Positions 1 through 6,518 of a DNA stretch of 7,222 bases are shown piece by piece. The stretch's first letter is position 1, and each line of letters opens with the position of its first letter. The notes under the pieces are model-generated. The model worked only from the letters and a program-made list of their open reading frames with translations. It ran no database searches and was not told where the DNA came from. A program made the translations under genes and the position numbers. The DNA comes from Cocleimonas sp. (GTDB lineage Bacteria; Pseudomonadota; Gammaproteobacteria; Thiotrichales; Thiotrichaceae): positions 1 through 7,222 of the forward strand of contig JAGLDQ010000216.1 in assembly GCA_023145535.1 (NCBI GenBank), read 5' to 3'.

Positions 1-431
1 GGGATGGATTGATAACGATCGATAAAAATAAAGGCAAGTGTGATGAGAAATAAGCTGCTTACCCAGAATGGATGACTTAAAAAGTGAAATAAGCCTGTGG
101 AAAGCGATTTGATTCTGGTGGGTTCTACGGCTGTTTTATGGGATAAAACCCGTCCTTTTAGATCGCCTAGATTCACAGAGACAGGGAGTTTTATTGCCGT
201 CGCTACTTCATCCATGAGTTGTTTGTTTAATAGTGTGCCATTTTCATTGGATATATTGTGCAGTTTATAGCCGTTTTCATCTTCATCAATAACAAGGTGA
301 TGCGGTGAGACGGAAGGATCGCTTAGAATAATGTCATTATCAAAGGCGCGTCCAATACTTGCTGGAAAGCTATTTATTTTATGATAATGGCTTTGACCAC
401 GAATAATCGTTTCAAAAATTACTTGCGCCAT
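1..431 (-). CDS. FHA-domain protein with a transmembrane segment (partial, 3' end outside the window)
   Basis: The first 143 residues are visible and the frame stays open to the left edge. Residues about 5-75 form a forkhead-associated (FHA) domain, which in known members binds phosphothreonine peptides. The hallmarks are present: G27-R28, N32 and D38 in a 'GRAFDNDIILSD' stretch, S42 and H45 in 'VSPHHLVI', and N64-G65-T66. A basic linker (about 92-110) leads to a hydrophobic stretch at about 122-137 (FWVSSLFLITLAFIFI) followed by D-R, a probable single or first membrane segment. With no signal peptide, the FHA domain should sit in the cytoplasm; this is inference. The ATG lies inside the last codons of the upstream protease gene, overlapping it by 13 bases in another frame, with a GGGGG run about 7 bases upstream as a possible ribosome site. 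This suggests translational coupling. The phosphorylated partner and the part after the membrane segment cannot be seen. Confidence 0.85.
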   Translation of the reverse strand, partial: MAQVIFETIIRGQSHYHKINSFPASIGRAFDNDIILSDPSVSPHHLVIDEDENGYKLHNISNENGTLLNKQLMDEVATAIKLPVSVNLGDLKGRVLSHKTAVEPTRIKSLSTGLFHFLSHPFWVSSLFLITLAFIFIDRYQSI

Positions 432-1675
432 TTGAATGCCCCCAGCATCTTGTGGAATAAGCGGGTTGCTGACTTCGCATCGGTTCCCGTAATATCCATA
501 TTAAAAATAAAACCTTTATCCTCATGACCTACTAATGCGGTGGTAAACAGAATATCGCTGAGGTTTTTGTATTTGATGTAATCACGGCGACAAAGTGTTG
601 TTTTAAAATTTTGCTGGGCTATTTTGGTAAAGGCGGTATGACAAGAAAAATTAGTGACATCACGCTTGCCCGCATGGCTGGCAAGGGCGCTACTGTTTAG
701 CTTTTCATAGCGTCGATAAAAGCGTGCAGGGTTTAATTTATCACTGTCCAGCCATAGGTATTCATAATTAATACTGCCCATGCTGAGTTGGTCAGAAAGA
801 AAAATATCGTCTTCATTGGAACAGCGTGTATAAAAAGAGCGAAATAAATCATCCTTTTTAGGTTGACGGCTTGCATCCCAGCAGCGTACTGATTTATCCA
901 GTTCGGCGGGAACAATAAAATGGCCAATGGCTGCTTGTCCCCAGTTATTACTTGCTAGTTTGCTAAGAATTTTATTGGAGCTGGTACGAATTTGTGCCGA
1001 GCTGTGGGCAAAACGGTCTTCAACGGGCGAGTAATTATTTTTTTGCAGGCGTTCTAAGACGATTTTCAAATAATTAGCGGGGACAAGAAAGCTAATATTA
1101 TTACCAGCGGTGGCGACATTAACACCAATGACCTTGCCAGCGGCATTAAGAGTCGGCCCACCACTCATACCTGCATTCAGACTGCCTGAAAAATGGATAT
1201 TACCATCTTCATCTTGTTTAAGAATGCCGTTATTCGTTCCTGCAACAATAGAAAAGCCAAGATCCAGCGGGTTACCGAGTGAAAATAAACGTGCTCCCTT
1301 TTCCGGTATGGCATCAATATCCAACACTTTACCCATGGCCTTGGGGGCTTTAACCACGGCAAGGTCATGCACAATATCTAAATCAAGTAGCGCTAACCTG
1401 CCCGTTTCTTTTGTATTGGAGAGATACTCTAAGACATAAACATCTGGATTATTAACATATTGGCTGACGACATGGTAGTTGGTTGCCAAAATATTGCTTT
1501 TAGCAACGACAAATCCTGAACCAATGCTGGATTTTTTCCCTGTTTCCTTATTGATAACACGAATTTGATAAACAGACTCAGCGGCATTCGCATAAAGACT
1601 TGCCGTATTCGTATCTGCTAGGGCATTAGCCGTGCAACTAAAAAGGAAGGTGGCGATTAACAATCGTATTCGCAT
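419..1675 (-). CDS. Secreted trypsin-like serine protease with an unassigned C-terminal domain
   Basis: This 418-residue protein starts with a Sec-type signal peptide (MRIRLLIATFLFSCTANALA, likely cut after A20). Residues about 25-215 are a chymotrypsin/DegP-fold protease domain. The triad is intact: H68 in 'TNYHVV', D104 in 'HDLAVVKA' and S171 in 'NAGMSGGPT'; 'SLGNPLDLG' (132-140) and 'GKVIGVNVA' (180-188) are also typical. No PDZ domain follows, unlike DegP/DegS. Instead, residues about 220-418 match no family I recognise. This region is rich in charged and aromatic residues and has four cysteines (C265, C285, C345, C362) that could form two disulfides in the periplasm. The substrate is unknown. 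The gene is first in a unit with the FHA gene, whose start it overlaps. The chosen ATG directly precedes the signal peptide and lies about 25 bases downstream of a perfect extended -10 element. The protease call is firm; a role in envelope quality control or signalling is inference. Confidence 0.9.
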   Translation of the reverse strand: MRIRLLIATFLFSCTANALADTNTASLYANAAESVYQIRVINKETGKKSSIGSGFVVAKSNILATNYHVVSQYVNNPDVYVLEYLSNTKETGRLALLDLDIVHDLAVVKAPKAMGKVLDIDAIPEKGARLFSLGNPLDLGFSIVAGTNNGILKQDEDGNIHFSGSLNAGMSGGPTLNAAGKVIGVNVATAGNNISFLVPANYLKIVLERLQKNNYSPVEDRFAHSSAQIRTSSNKILSKLASNNWGQAAIGHFIVPAELDKSVRCWDASRQPKKDDLFRSFYTRCSNEDDIFLSDQLSMGSINYEYLWLDSDKLNPARFYRRYEKLNSSALASHAGKRDVTNFSCHTAFTKIAQQNFKTTLCRRDYIKYKNLSDILFTTALVGHEDKGFIFNMDITGTDAKSATRLFHKMLGAFKWRK

Positions 1676-1699
1676 AGAGTGATTCTCATTATTGACGAT

Positions 1700-1708
1700 A
1701 TTATATCA
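1700..1708 (-). promoter_or_regulatory. Extended -10 promoter element for the protease-FHA unit
   Basis: Read on the minus strand, the sequence is TGATATAAT: a perfect TATAAT preceded by the TGn extension recognised by sigma-70. No good -35 hexamer sits 16-18 bases upstream (a TTGGCA lies only 9 bases away), which fits an extended -10 promoter. The start site would fall near 1693, giving a leader of roughly 17 bases before the protease ATG at 1675. The element also lies in a short palindrome (GATATAATATC), which may be chance. The rest of the 167-base gap between queG and the protease gene (1676-1842) is AT-rich, with no gene and no convincing terminator for queG. Confidence 0.6.
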
Positions 1709-1842
1709 TCGGGTTGCCAATTCCTTTTTTGACCCTATGATGATGTTTTTCTTAAAATAGACATTTATAGAATGCACCTATTAATTTTCGCGCATCGTAC
1801 ATTAATACTAGTTACATAGCAAAAACAAAATATTTCGCTTGG

Positions 1843-2883
1843 TTACGATTTTTGCTGCTGAAGTGCCCAATCAATATGCTCTACAACCATTTCGCTCCCC
1901 CCTTTTTTTCTACTCTCTAATGCGTTAACAATTAGTGTGCTTGGTGGACTATTGCCTAAAGCAATCGCGATATTACGCAACCAGCGCTCATAACCGATTC
2001 GCCTAAGCGGTGACCCTTGCAATTTTAATAAAAACTCATTTTCACTCCATGCAAATAATTCAAGCAAATGTGTGCGATCAAGTTGATTGCGAATGGAGAA
2101 ATCCGCTTGTTTTGTTACTTTTGCAAAGCGATTCCAAGGGCAGATTAATTGGCAGTCATCACACCCATAAATACGATTTCCAATTGCGACACGAAACTCT
2201 TCGGGTATTGCCCCTTTAAGTTCAATGGTGAGATAAGAAATACAGCGCCTGGCATCGACAATATAAGGTGCAATAATTGCTTGTGTAGGGCAGACATCAA
2301 GACAGGCGGTGCAACTGCCGCAGTGATCCGTGACAGGTTCGACTGTTGGTAAGGGTAAGTCGGTATAGATTTCGCCAAGAAAAAACCACGACCCCGCTTC
2401 TTTGCTAATAATATTACTGTGCTTGCCAACCCAGCCTAAGCCCGCTTTTTCTGCAATGGCTTTTTCCATGACGGGGGCGCTATCGACAAAAACACGATAG
2501 CCAAAATCGCCAATTTCTTGTTGAATTTTTGTTGCCAGTTGTTGGAGACGTTTGCGTAGCAGTTTATGGTAATCTCGCCCCAGCGCATAACGTGAAATAT
2601 AGGCGACCTCAGGATGATTTAAAATGAGTTCAGGGTCAGCGCCATCGGGTGGGAAATAGTCCATACGTACAGAAATAATACTGATCGTGCCTTCGACTAG
2701 TTCTTCGGGATGGGTGCGCTTGCTACCATGATGATGCATCCAATCCATATCACCATAAAACCCTTTGTTAACCCACGTTTGTAAGCGCTGTTGTGTTTTT
2801 TCTAGCTGAATATCACTAAAGCCAATTTTTTGAAAACCCAGCGCTTGCCCCCATAATTTTATTTTGCTGCTTAATGTTTGCAT
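1843..2883 (-). CDS. queG: Epoxyqueuosine reductase QueG
   Basis: QueG carries out the last step of queuosine synthesis, reducing epoxyqueuosine to queuosine in the wobble position of GUN-anticodon tRNAs (Asp, Asn, His, Tyr). It is a cytoplasmic cobalamin and iron-sulfur enzyme. The 346-residue length is close to the usual size. The signature around the catalytic aspartate is present at 132-154 ('VDSAPVMEKAIAEKAG', D134, then 'LGWVGKH'). Two [4Fe-4S] clusters are indicated by C188-x2-C191-x2-C194-x3-C198-P and C241-x2-C244-x3-C248-P, with C214 as a further conserved cysteine. A C-terminal HEAT-like region containing 'GSPLRRIGYERWLRNIAIALGN' in two parts (290-300, 301-311) completes the family pattern. 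The ATG has GGAG about 11 bases upstream. It is divergent from nnr across 82 bases, as in E. coli. It lies in the same direction as the downstream protease gene but is separated from it by 167 bases and a separate promoter. Confidence 0.97.
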   Translation of the reverse strand: MQTLSSKIKLWGQALGFQKIGFSDIQLEKTQQRLQTWVNKGFYGDMDWMHHHGSKRTHPEELVEGTISIISVRMDYFPPDGADPELILNHPEVAYISRYALGRDYHKLLRKRLQQLATKIQQEIGDFGYRVFVDSAPVMEKAIAEKAGLGWVGKHSNIISKEAGSWFFLGEIYTDLPLPTVEPVTDHCGSCTACLDVCPTQAIIAPYIVDARRCISYLTIELKGAIPEEFRVAIGNRIYGCDDCQLICPWNRFAKVTKQADFSIRNQLDRTHLLELFAWSENEFLLKLQGSPLRRIGYERWLRNIAIALGNSPPSTLIVNALESRKKGGSEMVVEHIDWALQQQKS

Positions 2884-2905
2884 CTATGAATTAACTCCAG
2901 ATTGA

Positions 2906-2933
2906 TTGCTTTGCATCTTGGCGAGAGTATATT
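2906..2933 (+). promoter_or_regulatory. Possible promoter for nnr in the divergent gap
   Basis: TTGCTT (2906-2911) and TATATT (2928-2933) are separated by 16 bases and would start transcription near 2940, about 26 bases before the nnr start. The -10 is good (5 of 6) and the -35 is weak. On the opposite strand, TATACT (positions 2931 down to 2926) overlaps it and could serve as the queG -10, though without a clear -35. If both are used, the two promoters would compete. No operator or riboswitch is visible in the 82-base gap. Confidence 0.3.
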
Positions 2934-2953
2934 GAGCCATTTGCCCGTATTTT

Positions 2954-2960
2954 AAGGAGA
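2954..2960 (+). promoter_or_regulatory. Ribosome binding site that fixes the GTG start of nnr
   Basis: AAGGAGA, a near-perfect Shine-Dalgarno sequence, sits 5 bases before GTG at 2966. No ATG is available at this position; the next in-frame methionines (35, 36) lie inside the NnrE domain. The GTG is therefore the start. Confidence 0.8.
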
Positions 2961-2965
2961 TTGTT

Positions 2966-4465
2966 GTGAAAAATTTTAATTATCCTTTGTCACATCAAGT
3001 TTACACAGCAGATCAAGTCAGAGAGCTGGATCGTCTCGCAATCGCATCTGGTATCAGCGGGTTTTCACTCATGATGCGGGCGGGACAGTTTATGTTTGAT
3101 AGTATCGGTCAATCATGCCCTAATGCCAAGTCGATGCTAATATTTTGTGGAATAGGTAATAATGGGGGCGATGGCTATATTATTGCGCGTTTAGCATTGG
3201 ATGCGGGTATGACTGTACAGGTAGTACAATTAGGCAGAAGTTTAACCAGTTTGCAAGGGGATGCATTGCAGGCGCAAACGGCGTATTTTTCCCAAGGTGG
3301 AACCCATGAAGGGTTTCATTGGGATAAGAAATATACTGCTGAGATTGTTGTTGATGCTTTATTTGGCACAGGGTTAAGTCGCGATGTGGAAGGTGAATGG
3401 GTTCAAGCGATCGGTGCGATTAATGCCTGTGCTCATTCAGCTTACATTGCTTCGGTTGATATTCCATCTGGTTTAAACGCAACGACAGGGGCGTTAATGG
3501 GCTGTGCCGTTGTTGCCGATGAAACGGTGACGTTTGTTGGCAGAAAGCGGGGTTTATACACAGGAAAAGCGCGTGATTATGTTGGTAAACTGCGCTTTTC
3601 TGACCTTGCGATTGCAGACTCAATAAAGACACAAGTGAAGCAAACCAGCATAAAGAAAAAATGCTACCTCTTGGATCGTTTCATTCGTTTGCCAAAAAGA
3701 AAAGCAACCGCGCATAAAGGTACACACGGGCATGTGCTGTTGATTGGTGGTAGCGTGGGAATGGGAGGAGCAATACGGATGGCGGCAGAAGCGGCGTTAA
3801 CGATTGGCGCTGGTTTGGTAACGGTGCTCACACATCCTGATCACGCCGCATGGCTTAATCTAAATCGCCCTGAATTAATGGTCAAGGGCATTGAATCCCC
3901 ACGAGAATTATTGCCTTATTTAGAACGTGCAAATGTCATCGCTATTGGGCCGGGATTAGGGACTGATTCATGGGGAGGAGCATTGTTTAATGCTTGTCTT
4001 GCAACAGAGCACGATAAAATCATCGATGCTGATGGTTTAAATTGGTTATCGCAATTATCAATCTCACGCGATAATTGGGTGTTAACGCCACACGCTGGTG
4101 AAGCGGGAAGGTTACTCGGTGTGACAGCGCATGCTATTGAAATGGATCGTTATTATTCTGCGACTAAAATACAGCAGCACTATTCGGGTTATTGTGTACT
4201 CAAAGGTGCAGGTGCTCTCGTCGCGGACGGAGAACAGATTGCAATTTCCACCTTGGGTAACGCGGGTATGGCAACGGCTGGAATGGGGGATATATTGACA
4301 GGCGTTATTGCTGGGCTACGCGCGCAAGGTCTTTCACTGCAAATAGCCGCTCGTTTGGGGGTGACACTCCATGCTAAAGCCGCTGATTTGGCGGTCGCAG
4401 AAAAAGGTGAGCGTGGATTATTAGCGACCGATCTTTATCCGTATCTGCGTATTTTGGTGAATTAA
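2966..4465 (+). CDS. nnr: Bifunctional NAD(P)H-hydrate epimerase / ADP-dependent NAD(P)H-hydrate dehydratase
   Basis: This enzyme repairs NADH and NADPH that have been hydrated by heat or side reactions. The N-terminal half interconverts the R and S hydrates, and the C-terminal half dehydrates the S form using ADP. The 499 residues match the usual fused length (about 500-515). The NnrE (YjeF N-terminal) domain covers about 1-225, with 'GIGNNGGDG' at 62-70, D130 in 'VVDALFGTG' and 'SVDIPSGLN' at 163-171. The NnrD (ribokinase-like) domain covers about 235-499, with 'KGTHGHVLLIGGS' (251-263), 'GPGLG' (328-332), 'DADGLN' (354-359), 'TPHAGEA' (374-380), 'LKGAG' (412-416) and 'GNAGMATAGMGDILTG' (431-446). 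D442 is the expected catalytic aspartate. All key motifs are intact, so both activities are expected. Translation begins at a GTG. The stop overlaps the tsaE start in TAATG, so the two are probably translated together. The gene is also known as yjeF. Confidence 0.96.
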   Translation: MKNFNYPLSHQVYTADQVRELDRLAIASGISGFSLMMRAGQFMFDSIGQSCPNAKSMLIFCGIGNNGGDGYIIARLALDAGMTVQVVQLGRSLTSLQGDALQAQTAYFSQGGTHEGFHWDKKYTAEIVVDALFGTGLSRDVEGEWVQAIGAINACAHSAYIASVDIPSGLNATTGALMGCAVVADETVTFVGRKRGLYTGKARDYVGKLRFSDLAIADSIKTQVKQTSIKKKCYLLDRFIRLPKRKATAHKGTHGHVLLIGGSVGMGGAIRMAAEAALTIGAGLVTVLTHPDHAAWLNLNRPELMVKGIESPRELLPYLERANVIAIGPGLGTDSWGGALFNACLATEHDKIIDADGLNWLSQLSISRDNWVLTPHAGEAGRLLGVTAHAIEMDRYYSATKIQQHYSGYCVLKGAGALVADGEQIAISTLGNAGMATAGMGDILTGVIAGLRAQGLSLQIAARLGVTLHAKAADLAVAEKGERGLLATDLYPYLRILVN

Positions 4466-4908
4466 TGATGAGTAACAATAAAACAGAATTATTCGTGGAA
4501 TCTGAGCAACAAATGATGCAGCTTGGGGGCAAGATAGCCGATACCTTTCCGCAAGGTGGGCTAGTTTTTTTGAATGGCGATCTTGGCACGGGCAAGACAA
4601 CCTTGGTCAGAGGATTGTTACGTCACTTGGGTTTTGAAGGTACGGTAAAAAGCCCCACGTATACTTTAGTTGAACCTTATTGCATCAATGGTCGGGAACT
4701 TTATCATTTTGATCTGTATCGTCTGGCTGATCCAGAGGAATTAGAGTATATGGGAGTCCGAGATTATCTGTCATCCGATGCCTTGTGCTTAATCGAGTGG
4801 CCAGAAAAAGCGCAAGGTTTTTTGCCTCAGGAAGACCTTAATGTGACCCTTTATCATGCTGATGAAATGCGGAAAGTGAATATTTCACCCAAACGCTATC
4901 TAATATAA
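4465..4908 (+). CDS. tsaE: tRNA threonylcarbamoyladenosine biosynthesis ATPase TsaE
   Basis: TsaE is the ATPase that works with TsaB and TsaD to place N6-threonylcarbamoyl on A37 of tRNAs reading ANN codons. It is cytoplasmic and usually essential. At 147 residues it has the usual size. The P-loop is 'GDLGTGKTTL' (38-47, K44 and T45). It is followed by the family signatures 'SPTYTLVEPY' (63-72), 'YHFDLYRLADPEELEYMGVRDYL' in two parts (80-90, 91-102) and 'LIEWPEKA' (109-116). Its first ATG shares one base with the nnr stop. A second ATG follows immediately at 4468, and since GGTGA (4456-4460) is spaced 4 bases from the first and 7 from the second, either may be used. This nnr-tsaE coupling is common in Gammaproteobacteria. 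The older name is yjeE. Confidence 0.96.
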   Translation: MMSNNKTELFVESEQQMMQLGGKIADTFPQGGLVFLNGDLGTGKTTLVRGLLRHLGFEGTVKSPTYTLVEPYCINGRELYHFDLYRLADPEELEYMGVRDYLSSDALCLIEWPEKAQGFLPQEDLNVTLYHADEMRKVNISPKRYLI

Positions 4909-4942
4909 AACAAAGAGTTATACTGTTTATGTAAAAAATCAC

Positions 4943-4971
4943 TTGAATTAATCGCTCTATTAGGTTTTACT
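4943..4971 (+). promoter_or_regulatory. Possible promoter for the amidase gene
   Basis: TTGAAT (4943-4948) and TTTACT (4966-4971) are spaced 17 bases apart in the 114-base gap after tsaE. Each matches the sigma-70 consensus at 4 of 6 positions. It would give a leader of about 45 bases. There is no terminator between tsaE and the amidase, so read-through from nnr is also likely. Confidence 0.25.
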
Positions 4972-5022
4972 GTTAAGTAAGGATTAGTAGTTATTCTAAA
5001 GCAAGTATGTCAATGGACGAAA

Positions 5023-6294
5023 ATGAATAATAGTAATAGAAAACGTAGAGAGTTTATTCTCAAGTTAGCTAAAACACTTGGTTTTGCCGGTGGCGCATTG
5101 TTATCGCCTCAGCTACTAGCAAAAAGAAGCGAGTCTACGCCTACGCGTCTATTATCAATCAAGCTGACAGATAAAGAAGGAGACAATAAGCAACGGCTTA
5201 TTTTTGAATTTGATGGCATCGTGAAGCGTTCGGTTTTTTCTTTACATGCACCAGAAAGGATTGTCCTTGATCTAAAAAATACGAGCCTAAAAACACGATT
5301 AATTAAACCAACGAGTAAATCCTCCCTATTGCAAGGTATTCGTCATGCGATACGTAATGATAATGATTTAAGAATTGTATTTGATTTGGCAAAAAAGGCG
5401 GATGCAAGTACAAAATTGCATAAGACGAGCAAAGGCTATCGATTAGAAGTGACGTTAGCAGGAGATGCTTCCGCTAAATCTTCTCAAAACAGGGCATCTC
5501 AGTCAAAGCGAAACAGTAGTACTCAAAAGTCAATCGTGCGACGAGAAAAAAAATCAAGTTTAGCTAGAAAGCAAGCAAAACGACGTAGCCACTTTATTGT
5601 TGCCATCGACCCTGGTCATGGCGGCAGAGACCCTGGTGCGGTCGGTCGAAAGGGTACGCTAGAAAAAGATGTTGTATTGAAAATTGCAAACCGCTTGAAA
5701 CAGCGTATTAATCAGCAAGGGGATATGAAAGCAATATTAACCCGTGAAGGTGATTATTATGTATCGCTCCGCAAACGGATGGAAAAAGCGCGTGCACAAG
5801 GTGCCAATCTCTTTATTTCTATTCATGCGGATGCCAATCCAAATAGAAGTTTAACGGGTTCTTCGGTGTATATTCTATCTAATCGTGGCGCATCCAGTGA
5901 AGCCGCACGTTGGTTGGCAGAAAGTGAAAACTCTTATGAGGCAAAGCTCGGTGGCGTTACGGTTACGGGTAAGAATAAAACATTATCAAAACTATTGTTA
6001 GATTTATCACAATCAGCAACCATTGATAATAGTCTTGGGTTAGCTGAAAATGTACTGAAAGAATTAAGTGGTGTGAATAGGCTCTTACGAAAAAATGTAG
6101 AAAGTGCCTCCTTTGTTGTGCTTAAGTCGCCTGATATTCCTTCTATGCTCGTTGAAACCGCTTTTATTAGTAATCCCAAAGAAGAACGACGATTAAAAAC
6201 AAGTCACTATCAGCGTAAATTGGCCAATGCGATATTTCATGGTATTCGACGTTATCATCTAGCCCATAAAAAGAATGAAGCTCAATTTGCATGA
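5023..6294 (+). CDS. amiB: Tat-exported N-acetylmuramoyl-L-alanine amidase (AMIN + Amidase_3)
   Basis: This periplasmic zinc enzyme cleaves the bond between N-acetylmuramic acid and L-alanine in peptidoglycan, splitting septal wall so that daughter cells separate. Residues 1-33 form a twin-arginine signal: 'RREFILK' (8-14), a hydrophobic stretch and 'LLA' before K34. An AMIN domain (about 41-147) targets the protein to septal wall or envelope machinery. A Ser/Lys/Arg-rich linker (about 148-189) leads to the Amidase_3 domain (190-412). The zinc ligands are H199 in 'IDPGHGG', E214 in 'KGTLEKD' and H268 in 'SIHADA'; E378 in 'LVETAFISN' is the catalytic glutamate. The insertion at about 291-350 corresponds to the segment that in E. 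coli AmiB/AmiC blocks the active site until EnvC or NlpD relieves it. No LysM repeat follows, unlike some pseudomonad homologues. The symbol follows gene order after tsaE; the Tat signal plus AMIN architecture is equally AmiC-like. The Shine-Dalgarno is weak (GGAC), and no upstream in-frame start fits better. Confidence 0.93.
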   Translation: MNNSNRKRREFILKLAKTLGFAGGALLSPQLLAKRSESTPTRLLSIKLTDKEGDNKQRLIFEFDGIVKRSVFSLHAPERIVLDLKNTSLKTRLIKPTSKSSLLQGIRHAIRNDNDLRIVFDLAKKADASTKLHKTSKGYRLEVTLAGDASAKSSQNRASQSKRNSSTQKSIVRREKKSSLARKQAKRRSHFIVAIDPGHGGRDPGAVGRKGTLEKDVVLKIANRLKQRINQQGDMKAILTREGDYYVSLRKRMEKARAQGANLFISIHADANPNRSLTGSSVYILSNRGASSEAARWLAESENSYEAKLGGVTVTGKNKTLSKLLLDLSQSATIDNSLGLAENVLKELSGVNRLLRKNVESASFVVLKSPDIPSMLVETAFISNPKEERRLKTSHYQRKLANAIFHGIRRYHLAHKKNEAQFA

Positions 6295-6347
6295 TTTAAG
6301 TTGCCTTTATTTCTCCTGATTCTATTTGCATCTTTTGATGTAATGTT

Positions 6348-6373
6348 AGCCGCGTATTTTACGCGGCTTTTTT
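6348..6373 (+). terminator. Intrinsic terminator after the amidase gene
   Basis: GCCGCGTA and TACGCGGC form a perfect 8-bp stem around a TTT loop. The flanking A6348 can pair with T6368, and six T residues follow (6368-6373). The T-run is on the plus strand only, so it ends the nnr-tsaE-amidase unit about 55 bases after the stop codon. The rest of the 224-base gap (6295-6518) has no gene. Its last 45 bases are strongly A-rich, and no convincing -35/-10 pair is visible before the lipoprotein. Confidence 0.9.
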
Positions 6374-6518
6374 ATGCTTGATTAACGCAAAGACCAATTA
6401 TCTGATAGCGGGTCGTTGCATAAACTTTTAGTGGTAAAGTTGCTGTAAATGGAAGCGTTTATAAAACCCATGTCTTCCCCTATAAAAAAAAATAATAAAA
6501 ATAAAATAAGGTTAAACA

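Noticed and set aside
411..440. Possible frameshift splitting one protease-FHA gene
   Set aside because: The FHA domain is complete from its own ATG with a plausible ribosome site, and the protease ends normally. A genuine overlap of two genes is simpler.
1110..1439. Open plus-strand frame of 109 codons
   Set aside because: It lies antisense within the protease domain, whose catalytic motifs prove the minus-strand frame. Its translation resembles no protein and has no ribosome site I can see.
1676..1842. Possible small gene, RNA or terminator in the gap after queG
   Set aside because: Stops are frequent in the frames read and no GC-rich hairpin with a T-run is present. Only the extended -10 element stands out.
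2149..2429. Frames on both strands inside queG
   Set aside because: They fall on the iron-sulfur cluster and active-site coding region of queG, which is unambiguous, so they are shadows.
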